Source: Bacteroidota bacterium
GTDB lineage: Bacteria; Bacteroidota; Bacteroidia; Cytophagales; Cyclobacteriaceae
DNA length: 40,259 bases
Assembly (NCBI GenBank): GCA_018267285.1
Contig: JAFDYU010000024.1
Coordinates: forward strand, 1-40,259
Direction of reading: 5' to 3'
The notes under the pieces are model-generated. The model ran no database searches. It was not told the DNA's origin and was given only the letters and a program-made list of their open reading frames with translations. The position numbers were made by a program, and so were the translations under genes. The stretch's first letter is position 1, and each line of letters starts with the position of its first letter. Shown piece after piece: positions 1-8,876 of the stretch.

Positions 1-1922
1 GCCGTGTTGCCCCCGACTGTCACGGCAATTTTTCCGGTGGTTGCCCCTGAAGGCACGGAGGTGGTGATAGACGTAGTTGTACTTGCGGTAACAACAGCAG
101 CCGTGCCATTAAAAGTTACTGTATTACTTGTTGTGGTAGTGCTGAAGTTGGTCCCTGTGATAGTTACAGTGGTACCTACCAGACCGGAGGAAGGAGTAAA
201 CGAAGTGATCGTGGGAAGAAGCGCTGCGCCCACGGTGAAATTGGTACTGCTTAGCGCAATAGGGTAGCAACTTACGGTAACAGAAATTTTGCCGGTAGAA
301 GCACCCGTAGGTATTCTGGCTGTAATCGTAGTGTCTGTACTTGCAATAACAACTGCCGTTCTACTCGGATTCCAACGAACGATATTTTCCGAGGGATCCG
401 AACTAAAGTTGGTGCCGGTAATGACCACCGTGTCGCCTGTCACTCCGGAAGTTGGCGAGAAAGAGGTAATAACAGGTGGCCCAGGAGCAGATCCGGTTTT
501 AATTTTCATGACAAAACCTACGGGTGGATTGTTGCCGAGTGTACGGTTGCAAATACCAAAATCAAAATCGGTTGTTCCCCCGGCTGTTCCGCCCAATAAA
601 ATATCACCGGTTGTATCAGTAGATATGGTATAGCCCCGAACAGTTGAAGATGTCTGTGTGGTGCTGGCAATCTCTTGTGCCCAGATCAGTTGGCCGCTTT
701 CATTGAGTTTGGCTATAAACATATTCTGGTAATTGGTTTGGCCGATGGAAACCAGGTTGCGCACGCCAGCGCCCGGATCAAAATCAACAGTTCCATTAAA
801 GAAACCGCTGAAAATCAGGTTGCCACCGACATCGGTGGTTATGCTCCGGCCTTCATCATTATCACTTCCGCCAAAACTGTAAGCCCAACCAAAACTTCCA
901 TTTGCATTAAGCCGCATTAAAAAAATGTCGGTATAAACACCAGAGGTTAGTGTGGTGACACCCGCATCAGGATCGAAATCGACAGATCCAAGAAAGTATC
1001 CGGTTAGGAAAACAGCACCAGAAGTATTGACAGCAACACTTGTGGAATAGTCATTATTAGTATTGCCAATTGATTTTGCCCATATATAATTTCCGGTAGC
1101 ATCCAGTTTTAAAATAAAGATGTCTAAAGATCCGGCAGCAGTAAAGCTATTCACCGCAGCACCCGGATTTAAATCTGTTGTACCCGAGTAAATACCTGCC
1201 ACTATGATGTTACCGGAAGCATCCAGAGCAAGCGATCTTCCTCCTTCACCGCCTGTACCACCAGTCGTTTGTACCCACAAAAAATTTCCATCAATATCCA
1301 GTTTCAAAATAAAAAGATCGGCTCCACCATTAGAGGTCACAGACTGCACACCCGCACCCGGATCGAAATCTACTGTGCCACTGAAGCCTCCTGTCAGTAT
1401 GGGATTTCCGGACGCATCTAAAACGATGGCTTGTCCATACGATTGAATTGTATGGAAACGGTCACTCCAAATCGCATTTCCCGAGGCATCAAATTTTGAT
1501 ACGACAGTTCGGTAATCGCTGGCCGAAATCTGGTAACTAGTGACGGTATAAACATTGCCGTTGGCATCAATGGTGAGTGCTGAAGCAAAATTGAAATAAG
1601 GGGCTTCAGCAAATCGGGTGGCCCACAAAAAATTTCCCTGCGGATCAAGCTTGATGAGGAAGCTATCATCATAATTGCTGTTGTCGGCAGTAAGCGTAAA
1701 AACTGCCGTGCCGGGATCAGCATCAAAGGGTTGGCAGAACGAACCAAGAATATATGCGTTTCCCGCTCCATCAGATTTAGTGAGCTGAGAGTTATTGCTT
1801 CCTAAATAGCAGCTTGAACCCATTACCTTGGATGCCCATTTATAAATAGGCGATTCCTGTGCTGCTGTCACCTGAAATAAAAAAGCAACTAAGGCAAGGA
1901 GTAGGACAAGTTTTTTGGGCAT
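1..1922 (-). CDS. Secreted beta-propeller (SBBP-like) protein with IPT/TIG domains, partial
   Basis: The frame is open from an ATG at 1922 to the left edge, so only the N-terminal 640 residues are present. Residues 1-22 form a signal peptide (KK, then a hydrophobic stretch ending VTAAQ). Residues about 25-470 are blade-like repeats with SGN, FLW/YIW and TG.F.GT.DFDPG motifs. The DFDPG-type motif recurs at residues 185, 250, 315 and 380, exactly 65 residues apart, with divergent copies near 67 and 452. Two immunoglobulin-like IPT/TIG domains follow, with TSFSPTSG at about 486 and TSFTPSSG at about 573. Proteins built this way are known in Bacteroidota as cell-surface or secreted proteins, often exported by the type IX system through a C-terminal tag, which would lie outside this window. 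No catalytic domain is visible. An adhesive or structural role is inferred only. Confidence 0.85.
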   Translation of the reverse strand, partial: MPKKLVLLLALVAFLFQVTAAQESPIYKWASKVMGSSCYLGSNNSQLTKSDGAGNAYILGSFCQPFDADPGTAVFTLTADNSNYDDSFLIKLDPQGNFLWATRFAEAPYFNFASALTIDANGNVYTVTSYQISASDYRTVVSKFDASGNAIWSDRFHTIQSYGQAIVLDASGNPILTGGFSGTVDFDPGAGVQSVTSNGGADLFILKLDIDGNFLWVQTTGGTGGEGGRSLALDASGNIIVAGIYSGTTDLNPGAAVNSFTAAGSLDIFILKLDATGNYIWAKSIGNTNNDYSTSVAVNTSGAVFLTGYFLGSVDFDPDAGVTTLTSGVYTDIFLMRLNANGSFGWAYSFGGSDNDEGRSITTDVGGNLIFSGFFNGTVDFDPGAGVRNLVSIGQTNYQNMFIAKLNESGQLIWAQEIASTTQTSSTVRGYTISTDTTGDILLGGTAGGTTDFDFGICNRTLGNNPPVGFVMKIKTGSAPGPPVITSFSPTSGVTGDTVVITGTNFSSDPSENIVRWNPSRTAVVIASTDTTITARIPTGASTGKISVTVSCYPIALSSTNFTVGAALLPTITSFTPSSGLVGTTVTITGTNFSTTTTSNTVTFNGTAAVVTASTTTSITTSVPSGATTGKIAVTVGGNT

Positions 1923-1988
1923 AAATACTCTTCTATATATCTCGAAAGATACAAAGTGCGCCATCCCTTTATAGTAAAAATCCGAAGA

Positions 1989-2780
1989 CTAAGCCCTCAA
2001 GTAACTTTGGGCAGTTTCAAAATTTTTTAACATATAAGCTGTGGGAGTTTGGCCGGTAAAACGCTTGAAATCTTTGATAAAATGATTCTGGTCATAGTAT
2101 TCTGCATCAAAATCCAATTCGCTCCAATGAACAACATTTAATTTAGAAAGTTGATGTTCCATTCTCTTGAATCGCATGATAAGGGAATAAGTCTTTGGCG
2201 AAAGACCTACTTCATTTTTAAAGTGAATTTGCAAACATCGCTGACTTATTCCGAGATCCTGCGACAGATTCTCGATTGACATCGGTGATTGTTGTAGCAG
2301 CTGTAAAGCTTTGGTGACGATTGTGCATGAAGTAAAATTGATATGCCTGATCAAAAAATTTTCTATAAGTTCAATCTTATTTCTTGAATTTGGCATTTTT
2401 TCCAATTGACCGTGCAGGTCAAGCAAATCTTTTCGTATCAGACTTCCGTCAATGGTTTTGTTGGTAAGTTCGATCATGTTTATCCTAAGCAAGTGTGCGA
2501 GCACGGTGGGTTTCACCAAAACACCAATGCAGTAGAAGCCAGGTAAGTGAGCAGCCGTAAAGCACTGATCAATCTGACCGAATACACTGACATCAGGCGT
2601 GTTGTATTCATGATTAATGATAAGAGAACTCTTGTTACCAAAATTGAAGAATATGCCAGAAAACCCATTTGGGAAAAGCGTGTACTTTCCTCCTTGCGCA
2701 CTCATTTGTCCATCGGCCTCTAAATAGCTTTGAACATAAGGGGATAAGCGGGCACTCGGAAAATATTTTTTAAATATCAT
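1989..2780 (-). CDS. AraC-family transcriptional regulator
   Basis: A 263-residue protein starting at ATG 2780. The C-terminal 100 residues hold the paired helix-turn-helix of AraC/XylS proteins: the first helix-turn-helix lies around IENLSQDLGISQRCLQIHF, and the second ends in the family signature around YYDQNHFIKDFKRFTGQTP, about 225-250. The N-terminal 150 residues look like the sensing domain of the short Bacteroidota AraC proteins (the DUF6597 type: FFPSARLSPYVQSYLE, then a beta-rich region with the GFSGIFFNFG patch). The effector is unknown. The gene lies downstream of, and on the same strand as, the LuxR-type regulator, with a 131-base gap, so separate transcription is likely. The family call is firm; the target genes cannot be read from the sequence. 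Confidence 0.85.
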   Translation of the reverse strand: MIFKKYFPSARLSPYVQSYLEADGQMSAQGGKYTLFPNGFSGIFFNFGNKSSLIINHEYNTPDVSVFGQIDQCFTAAHLPGFYCIGVLVKPTVLAHLLRINMIELTNKTIDGSLIRKDLLDLHGQLEKMPNSRNKIELIENFLIRHINFTSCTIVTKALQLLQQSPMSIENLSQDLGISQRCLQIHFKNEVGLSPKTYSLIMRFKRMEHQLSKLNVVHWSELDFDAEYYDQNHFIKDFKRFTGQTPTAYMLKNFETAQSYLRA

Positions 2781-2911
2781 ACTTAAATAAATGTGTACAA
2801 AGAAGTAGTTTGTGTGTTGACCGTAATATTTTTGTTATGATGAGGACATCAAATTTCCCTCTATTCACACAATAAAGTATCGCACGATGATGTGAGGAGC
2901 GAAAAAGTTGG

Positions 2912-3562
2912 TCAGCCCTTTCTTTGGTTTGCTACCAGCTTTTCGTTTAGCGCTTTCGCCACGGCTTCTGTTTGCGAATGGACATGAAGTTTTTCGTAGA
3001 TGCTTTTTATGTGTGTGCGAATGGTATCCAAGCTGAGCTCGAGCTCTGCTGCAATAAGTTTATAGCTGCTGCCTTTCGAAAGTGAGCTGAGCACATCATG
3101 CTCGCGAGCCGTGAGGCGGTAAGGATTTGTTTGCGATGGTTTTTGGTGCATGGCACTGATGACCATGCGTGCCACACTGGGCGACATCGGTGCACCGCCC
3201 GATTGAAGCTCTTCGAGGGCATCGAATAATTTAACCGACAAATGTTTTTTTAGCAAGTAGCCCGATGCGCCCGCGCAGATGGCATCAAATACGTGTGTGT
3301 TGTCATCAAAGACAGTTATCATCAGTATGGGCGTTAAACAATTTGAGTTTCTGATTTCTTTCACGGATTCAATGCCGCTCATGCCCGGCATATCAATATC
3401 CATCAAAATGATATCGGGAGTCAATTTTTTTATCAAGTCGGTAACGTGCGTTACCCGGCCAAAGGCACCGGCCACAATAAAATTTTTGTTGATCGAGAGC
3501 ATGTTTACAATGCTCTCGCGCAGCAAGTCGTTATCTTCAAATAAAAGGATGGATGTGGCCAC
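2912..3562 (-). CDS. NarL/FixJ-type (LuxR) response regulator
   Basis: A 216-residue two-domain regulator. The receiver domain (1-120) has the acidic pair E9/D10, the phosphoacceptor D55 in LMDIDMPG, T83 and K105. The C-terminal LuxR-type helix-turn-helix (about 147-205) begins LTAREHDVL and contains SLDTIRTHIKSIYEKL. The start is GTG at 3562: the codons upstream contain no ATG before an in-frame TGA, and translation from GTG gives the complete first beta strand of the receiver. It sits 56 bases downstream of the TPR sensor kinase on the same strand, so the two almost certainly form a cognate pair in one operon. Target promoters are unknown. Confidence 0.92.
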   Translation of the reverse strand: MATSILLFEDNDLLRESIVNMLSINKNFIVAGAFGRVTHVTDLIKKLTPDIILMDIDMPGMSGIESVKEIRNSNCLTPILMITVFDDNTHVFDAICAGASGYLLKKHLSVKLFDALEELQSGGAPMSPSVARMVISAMHQKPSQTNPYRLTAREHDVLSSLSKGSSYKLIAAELELSLDTIRTHIKSIYEKLHVHSQTEAVAKALNEKLVANQRKG

Positions 3563-3618
3563 GGATATATTTATGTATTCAAATCACGCATTACTTTTTT
3601 AAAATAGAAATACCACAA

Positions 3619-5634
3619 TTATGTGAGGGGTATCTGAAGTTTCAGCGAGGTGCCCACACCAACAGCAGATTCGATGGATAGTGCTGAGTTTATTTCCGCA
3701 GACCGCTCTTTCATGTTGCGCAGACCGTTGCCGCTTGACGGGCTCGACAAATCAAAACCTTTTCCGTTATCCGTAATCGTCATAACGAGGTTATTTTCAT
3801 CTTTAGAAAAATGAATGTGTACTTCACTGGCCCGGCTGTATTTTGCTGCGTTGTTCAACGATTCTTTAAAAATCATAAACAGATTTTTTCTAACGATCAC
3901 ATTGAGCGAAATTTTAGTTAACGAGTCATCAATTTTGAACGTGTATTCCAAATTTTTTGGTTCGAGTATTTCGGCCGAAAACTCTTTCATTCTCGCTATC
4001 GTCTTTTGAAGCGTATCGTTATCGGGGTTGATCGACCAAACAATGTCCGACATACTTTCCATGATTTTAGCCGATTGTTCGCGGATGCGCTGGAAATAAT
4101 TTGTAGGTGGTGTTTGAGTGTTTTCGTTTAAGGCTACTTGGCTGATCAAGTTTATGCTGGAGAGCGCAGAGCCCATGTCATCGTGCAGATCGCGGGCAAT
4201 TTGATTTCGCACGCGTTCAATTTCCATTTGCCGATTGGCCTGATCGATTATTTTTCTGCGATTAAAAAAAAGCACACCAATGACGAGCAATAAAAAAAAA
4301 GCAGTGATGAGGGCGGTTTGCATCGTACGGCTCTGAGCCAAGGAACTATTTTGAAGTTGCTGATCTTTTTTTAAGAGTTCGATCTCAGCCTGTTTTTGAG
4401 AGTTTTGATACTTGGCTTCGAGTTCTTGAACGGTCTGGTGGTTTTCTTCTCTGCTCAAGCTGTCTTTTAGCTCGGAGAAAAGTTGGTGCAACTCCAGCGC
4501 TTTTTTATAGTTTTTCAATTCGGAATAGATATTACTTTCTACCTCATAAGCATCCATTATCAAGTAGGGGTTTTTAACTTCGCGAGCCTTTACCATGGAT
4601 GAATCAAAATAGTGAAGCGCCTTATCATAATTTTGGAGCTGATGCCAGGCAAACCCCAGGCCGGAGTAAGTGTACGCTAATTGCGATGGACTGTGGATGG
4701 TTTTGGCTATGCGGTTTGCGATCTCAAATTCTTTTACTGCTCGAAGGAAGTTATGCTGATCAAAATAGATATTACCCAAGCTCTGAATGGTTTCTCCCTC
4801 GCTGCGCAGGTCTCGGGTTTTATGGTAAATAGCCAAAGCTTTTTTATACTCGGTAAGAGCTTGGTCTGTATTTTTTTGTTTTCGATAAATCCGTCCAAGC
4901 AAGCGGTAGCAAAAAGCTAAACTCCCCTCGTTGTGAGTGTGCTCAAAAATCTTCAGCGCCCGCTCGGTGTACTCAATCGCTTTTTCTGTTTGATCAAGGA
5001 TATTCTGGATGTTGCCGATATTGGATAAGGCTACCCCAAGGCCATCCTGATCGTTCGTCCGCTCATATATTTTTGCGGCATTAATATATTGACGGATGGC
5101 CTCTTTGTAATTCGATATTTCCACGGCAACATTTCCAAGATTGTTGTAGCCGCTTGCCTGCAGTGCCAAATCATTAATGCGAACAGAAGCATTCAGCGAC
5201 TTATCAAAATAAATTCGGGCCGAATCGTTCATCGACTGCCGTAAAAAATTGAGACCAATCCCTTGTTGGGCTAAAGCTTGTTCTTTCACCAAATTAAAAC
5301 GCACGGCCAACGTGTACGCTTGGTGATAAACCAAAAGAGAGGAATCATATTTTGCATGCAGATGGTAAAGCGACCCCAACGAATTACACACCGTAACAAA
5401 ATTGTTGGAGTAATCGGAACGTAATGAAAATTGAAGCGCATGGCGGTAGTAAGCAATGGCTTGTGTAGGGTCTTTTTCTTCCATCATTTTGCCGAGCTGT
5501 TGGTAGGCAAGAAACGACTGTGTGTTGTTTTGATGTAGGGCAACAATGCGCAAAAGGCTATCTACCTTTTGTTGTGCCAAAAGAGAGCATGAAATAAAAA
5601 AAACCGCAGCAAATGAAAATAACCGAGACATCAT
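3619..5634 (-). CDS. TPR-containing sensor histidine kinase (HisKA_3 type)
   Basis: Taken from ATG 5634, about 671 residues; a second ATG follows directly at 5631. The reading frame continues upstream to a TTG at 5658, but that codon overlaps a TAATTTTG promoter box (5656-5663, minus), so the ATG pair is preferred. Residues 1-22 are a signal peptide. Residues about 30-390 are tandem TPR units (for example YNNLGNVAVEISNYKEAIRQY), predicted to be periplasmic. A coiled coil follows, then one membrane segment at about 439-458. The dimerisation and phosphoacceptor motif is ARDLHDDMGS with His484. The ATPase domain has the N box (KESLNNAAKYS), DNGKGF and GNGLRNM. This architecture is typical of Bacteroidota kinases paired with LuxR-type regulators, as here with 2912-3562. 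The ligand is unknown. Confidence 0.92.
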   Translation of the reverse strand: MMSRLFSFAAVFFISCSLLAQQKVDSLLRIVALHQNNTQSFLAYQQLGKMMEEKDPTQAIAYYRHALQFSLRSDYSNNFVTVCNSLGSLYHLHAKYDSSLLVYHQAYTLAVRFNLVKEQALAQQGIGLNFLRQSMNDSARIYFDKSLNASVRINDLALQASGYNNLGNVAVEISNYKEAIRQYINAAKIYERTNDQDGLGVALSNIGNIQNILDQTEKAIEYTERALKIFEHTHNEGSLAFCYRLLGRIYRKQKNTDQALTEYKKALAIYHKTRDLRSEGETIQSLGNIYFDQHNFLRAVKEFEIANRIAKTIHSPSQLAYTYSGLGFAWHQLQNYDKALHYFDSSMVKAREVKNPYLIMDAYEVESNIYSELKNYKKALELHQLFSELKDSLSREENHQTVQELEAKYQNSQKQAEIELLKKDQQLQNSSLAQSRTMQTALITAFFLLLVIGVLFFNRRKIIDQANRQMEIERVRNQIARDLHDDMGSALSSINLISQVALNENTQTPPTNYFQRIREQSAKIMESMSDIVWSINPDNDTLQKTIARMKEFSAEILEPKNLEYTFKIDDSLTKISLNVIVRKNLFMIFKESLNNAAKYSRASEVHIHFSKDENNLVMTITDNGKGFDLSSPSSGNGLRNMKERSAEINSALSIESAVGVGTSLKLQIPLT

Positions 5635-5655
5635 AGATTCGTACGATCCATTTTT

Positions 5656-5663
5656 CAAAATTA
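5656..5663 (-). promoter_or_regulatory. Bacteroidota -7 box for the TPR kinase operon
   Basis: The minus strand reads TAATTTTG, a full match to TAnnTTTG, 21 bases before the ATG at 5634. It points away from the ftsK box at 5706-5713, giving a compact divergent promoter region. I see no clear -33 TTTG. Confidence 0.45.
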
Positions 5664-5705
5664 AGAATTCAACTGAACCGCTACCGTTTTAGCTGAGATA
5701 TTGTT

Positions 5706-5713
5706 TATTTTTG
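5706..5713 (+). promoter_or_regulatory. Bacteroidota -7 box for ftsK
   Basis: TATTTTTG matches TAnnTTTG and lies 14 bases before the ATG at 5728. Transcription would start around 5717-5720, which rules out the upstream in-frame TTG at 5701 as the ftsK start codon. Confidence 0.5.
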
Positions 5714-5727
5714 CAGCCAAATTGACA

Positions 5728-8166
5728 ATGGCCGAAAACACCTTTAAGACCAACACATTCAAAAAGCCGGAAAAGGAAAAAAAATCGAAAGCCGGCAAAT
5801 CGAAAACACGATTCGGTTTTGAATTTTTTAAAGACCCACGATTTGCACTTGCGTTGGGTTTTTTTCTGATCATCGTTTCGCTTTTTCTCGTTACGTCCTT
5901 TATCTCGTATTTGTTCACGGGCAAAGCCGACCAAAGCGTGATCGAAGCCTTAACCGATAACAGCCTTGTTGATTCAGGTATTGAAACAAGCAACTGGCTG
6001 GGCATTGCAGGTGCGTGGGTATCGCATTATATAATTTTTCGGTGGCTTGGCATTTCGGCTTTCTTTATTCCTCCGCTTATTTTCTTTCTCGGTTTCAGGT
6101 TGGTATTTAAACATGATCTGGTATCGCTTTTCTCTGCTTTTGTGTTTTCGGCTTTTGCCGGGCTATGGCTCAGCCTTTTGCTGGGATACATTACACACAG
6201 CATGGCGGGGGTAACAGAAGTTAGTTTCTTGAGTGGTGGCTTGGGCTATCAACTCGCAAAAATTTCGGACGGGCTTTTTGGGTGGGGTACATTCCTGATT
6301 TTGGTGCTGTCGCTTTTTGTGTTCATCATCTACTATTTTAATGTTACGGCCATAAACGCCTTTAAAGTTCGCGACCCCAAACCACTTGGTAACGAAGCAC
6401 TGACCGATGCCGATGCCACCAGTTCAACCTATACCGATGAACGCGATAATTGGCCAACCCAGGAAGCGATCGCCCCCGAACCAATCTTGTTGGTGAACGA
6501 ACCAAAGCCTGAAGTAAAACCTGACATCAAACTCGAAGTAGAGCCCGCAAAAAATGAAAAGAAAAAAGACGAGCTTGATCTGATTGTGGAAGAACCCAAG
6601 ACAGAAGCGGAAGTTACAGCCGATAAATTGGTTGAGGAGAAAGGAGTTTACGATCCCACCCTGGATTTAAGCAGCTATCGTTTTCCGCCAGTCGAACTAC
6701 TGAATGAATACGAAGCCGGCAAAGTTCAGGTAACACAGGAAGAACTGAATGCCAATAAAGATAAAATTGTTGCCACACTCACCAATTTTAAGATTGGTAT
6801 CAGCAGCATCAAGGCAACCATCGGACCAACGGTTACGCTTTACGAGATTGTGCCCGAGGCAGGTATAAAAATATCGCGCATCAAAAATCTGGAAGACGAT
6901 ATTGCATTGAGTCTGGCTGCCCTCGGCATCCGTATCATCGCACCCATCCCCGGCAAGGGCACCATCGGTATAGAAGTGCCTAATAAAAACCGCGAGATGG
7001 TGAGCATCCGCTCCGTGCTCTCTTCGCAATCCTTTATTAAAACAGATAAAGAGTTGCCGGTGGCTCTGGGCAAAACAATTTCGAACGAACTTTTGGTGAT
7101 CGACCTCACCAAAATGCCGCACTTACTTGTGGCGGGCGCAACAGGCCAGGGGAAATCGGTAGGGCTGAATGTGATCCTCACCTCGTTGCTCTACAAACGA
7201 CATCCGAGCCAGTTGAAATTTGTTTTGGTCGACCCCAAAAAAGTGGAGATGAGTTTGTTCGGAAAAATCGAACGCCATTATCTCGCAAAACTTCCCAACA
7301 GCGAAGAGGCCATCATCACCGATACGAAGAAAGTTGTGTACACACTTAATTCGCTTTGCATCGAAATGGAAAACCGATACGAGATGTTGAGAGATGCGGG
7401 TGCCAAAAACTTAAAAGAATACAACGCAAAATTTGTAGCGCGCAAGCTCAACCCCAAAGAAGGCCATCGTTTTTTGCCCTACATTGTTTTGGTGATTGAC
7501 GAGCTGGCCGATTTGATGATGACAGCCGGCAAAGAAGTAGAAACGCCCATTGCACGGTTGGCACAATTAGCACGCGCCATCGGTATTCATTTGGTGGTAG
7601 CCACACAGCGTCCATCGGTAAACGTGATCACCGGGGTAATCAAAGCGAACTTCCCCGCCCGCTTATCGTTTCGGGTAACCTCAAAGATAGACTCGCGCAC
7701 GATTCTCGATACCGGAGGTGCCGATCAACTGGTTGGCCAGGGAGATATGTTGCTCTCGGCAGGGTCAGACATCACGCGCCTGCAAAGCCCTTTTGTCGAT
7801 ACACCCGAACTGGATAAGATTGTTGAGTTTATCGGCTCACAGCGGGGTTACGACTCGGCCTACTTGCTTCCTGAATTTGAAGGCGAAGATGAAGGAGGCG
7901 CCTCTACCGTAGATCTTTCAGAGCGCGATTCCATGTTTGAAGAAGCCGCAAGACTGATCGTAAACCATCAGCAGGGAAGTACTTCCTTGATTCAACGAAA
8001 ATTAAAATTGGGATACAACCGTGCCGGCCGATTGATCGATCAGCTTGAGGCTGCCGGAATTGTAGGCCCGTTCGAGGGCAGCAAGGCGCGCGAAGTTTTG
8101 GTGCGCGATAGTTTAAGTTTGGAACAATTATTGAGTGAATTGAAGGAAAAACATAGTCAATCGTAA
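5728..8166 (+). CDS. ftsK: DNA translocase FtsK/SpoIIIE
   Basis: An 812-residue protein from ATG 5728. It pumps double-stranded DNA at the division septum and links chromosome segregation and dimer resolution to cell division. A basic N-terminus is followed by about four membrane segments (roughly 40-62, 95-125, 130-160 and 185-210), then a charged linker rich in Glu, Lys and Pro (about 220-330). The motor domain contains Walker A GATGQGKS (470-477), with Walker B VIDE at 589-592 in the stretch LVIDELADLMM. The C-terminal gamma winged helix (about 735-805, IQRKLKLGYNRAGRLIDQLE) recognises the polar KOPS-type sequences. The length is normal for Bacteroidota, shorter than E. coli FtsK because the linker is short. 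The lolA-like gene follows after 9 bases and is probably co-transcribed. Confidence 0.97.
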   Translation: MAENTFKTNTFKKPEKEKKSKAGKSKTRFGFEFFKDPRFALALGFFLIIVSLFLVTSFISYLFTGKADQSVIEALTDNSLVDSGIETSNWLGIAGAWVSHYIIFRWLGISAFFIPPLIFFLGFRLVFKHDLVSLFSAFVFSAFAGLWLSLLLGYITHSMAGVTEVSFLSGGLGYQLAKISDGLFGWGTFLILVLSLFVFIIYYFNVTAINAFKVRDPKPLGNEALTDADATSSTYTDERDNWPTQEAIAPEPILLVNEPKPEVKPDIKLEVEPAKNEKKKDELDLIVEEPKTEAEVTADKLVEEKGVYDPTLDLSSYRFPPVELLNEYEAGKVQVTQEELNANKDKIVATLTNFKIGISSIKATIGPTVTLYEIVPEAGIKISRIKNLEDDIALSLAALGIRIIAPIPGKGTIGIEVPNKNREMVSIRSVLSSQSFIKTDKELPVALGKTISNELLVIDLTKMPHLLVAGATGQGKSVGLNVILTSLLYKRHPSQLKFVLVDPKKVEMSLFGKIERHYLAKLPNSEEAIITDTKKVVYTLNSLCIEMENRYEMLRDAGAKNLKEYNAKFVARKLNPKEGHRFLPYIVLVIDELADLMMTAGKEVETPIARLAQLARAIGIHLVVATQRPSVNVITGVIKANFPARLSFRVTSKIDSRTILDTGGADQLVGQGDMLLSAGSDITRLQSPFVDTPELDKIVEFIGSQRGYDSAYLLPEFEGEDEGGASTVDLSERDSMFEEAARLIVNHQQGSTSLIQRKLKLGYNRAGRLIDQLEAAGIVGPFEGSKAREVLVRDSLSLEQLLSELKEKHSQS

Positions 8167-8175
8167 AATAATAAG

Positions 8176-8817
8176 ATGAAAAAGTTAGTATTCGCAATTT
8201 TTGGAACGTTCTTGATTAAATCAGTGGCCGCACAGTACGACCCCAAAGCTTTGGAAGTATTGGATGCGATGAGCAAAAAATACAAGTCAATCTCTGCTTT
8301 CGAAGCCACGCTTAAATCAACGCTTGAAAATGAGTCTTCCGGGGTGAAAGATGATTTTAAAGGTAAAATCACGGTTAAAGGCGAAAAGTACAAGTTAGAA
8401 TTGCCCGAACAGCATGTGTACAACAACGGCACTACCGTTTGGACGTACCTGCCCGAACAAAAAGAAGTGAACATCGATAACTTCGATCCCAAATCGGAAG
8501 AACTTAATCCTTCCAAAATTTTTGAGATGTATAAAAAAGGATTCAAGTATTTGCACATGGGCGAAAAAAACGAAGCCGGAGTGCTTTGCGATGAAATCGA
8601 TTTGGTTCCCGAAAAACGAGATGCACAGTATTTCAAAATCAAAATGATGATTTCTAAAAAAGATAACCGCGTGGTGAGCTGGACCATGTTCGACCGTGGC
8701 GGCAACCGATTTAAATACACCATCAATAAATTTACGCCCAACATTAAGGTAGACGATTCGTTCTTTGCCTTCGATACCAAGAAATTTCCCGGAGTAGAAG
8801 TAAACGATTTGAGGTGA
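8176..8817 (+). CDS. lolA: LolA-like outer-membrane lipoprotein carrier protein
   Basis: A 213-residue protein with an N-terminal signal peptide (KKLVFAIFGTFLIKSVAAQ). The mature part starts YDPKALEVLDAMSKKY and has the single LolA/LolB-fold beta sheet pattern: an early F.A..KS.L strand, GKITVKGEKYKLELP, a TVWTYLPEQKEV turn, and the late KMMISKKDNRVVSW strand. LolA shuttles lipoproteins across the periplasm from LolCDE to the outer membrane. Bacteroidota generally have LolA-like proteins without a recognisable LolB. It lies 9 bases after ftsK and is followed at once by a strong terminator hairpin, so ftsK-lolA form one unit. The family assignment is good. Whether it carries all lipoproteins or only a subset is not readable. 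Confidence 0.88.
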   Translation: MKKLVFAIFGTFLIKSVAAQYDPKALEVLDAMSKKYKSISAFEATLKSTLENESSGVKDDFKGKITVKGEKYKLELPEQHVYNNGTTVWTYLPEQKEVNIDNFDPKSEELNPSKIFEMYKKGFKYLHMGEKNEAGVLCDEIDLVPEKRDAQYFKIKMMISKKDNRVVSWTMFDRGGNRFKYTINKFTPNIKVDDSFFAFDTKKFPGVEVNDLR

Positions 8818-8837
8818 CAACGAAGAACACAAAAATT

Positions 8838-8866
8838 AAAGCCGCTTTTCATCGCGGCTTTTTTTA
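8838..8866 (+). terminator. Rho-independent terminator after the lolA-like gene
   Basis: A perfect 8-bp stem (AAAGCCGC at 8838-8845 with GCGGCTTT at 8854-8861) and an 8-base loop, followed by a T run. The T run continues into TATTTTTA (8865-8872), a 7/8 match to the -7 box, just 4 bases before the pyrF ATG. Confidence 0.85.
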
Positions 8867-8876
8867 TTTTTAGGGT

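Noticed and set aside
540-1380. Regularly spaced similar DNA segments that might suggest a repeat array
   Set aside because: The spacing (195 bases) and content match protein-level repeats of the propeller gene. There are no short identical repeats with unique spacers, so it is not a CRISPR array.
4-1446. Several plus-strand open frames over the left end (4-267, 289-633, 675-920, 1204-1446)
   Set aside because: They are antisense to the clear minus-strand propeller/IPT protein, have low-complexity or implausible composition, and lack promoters.
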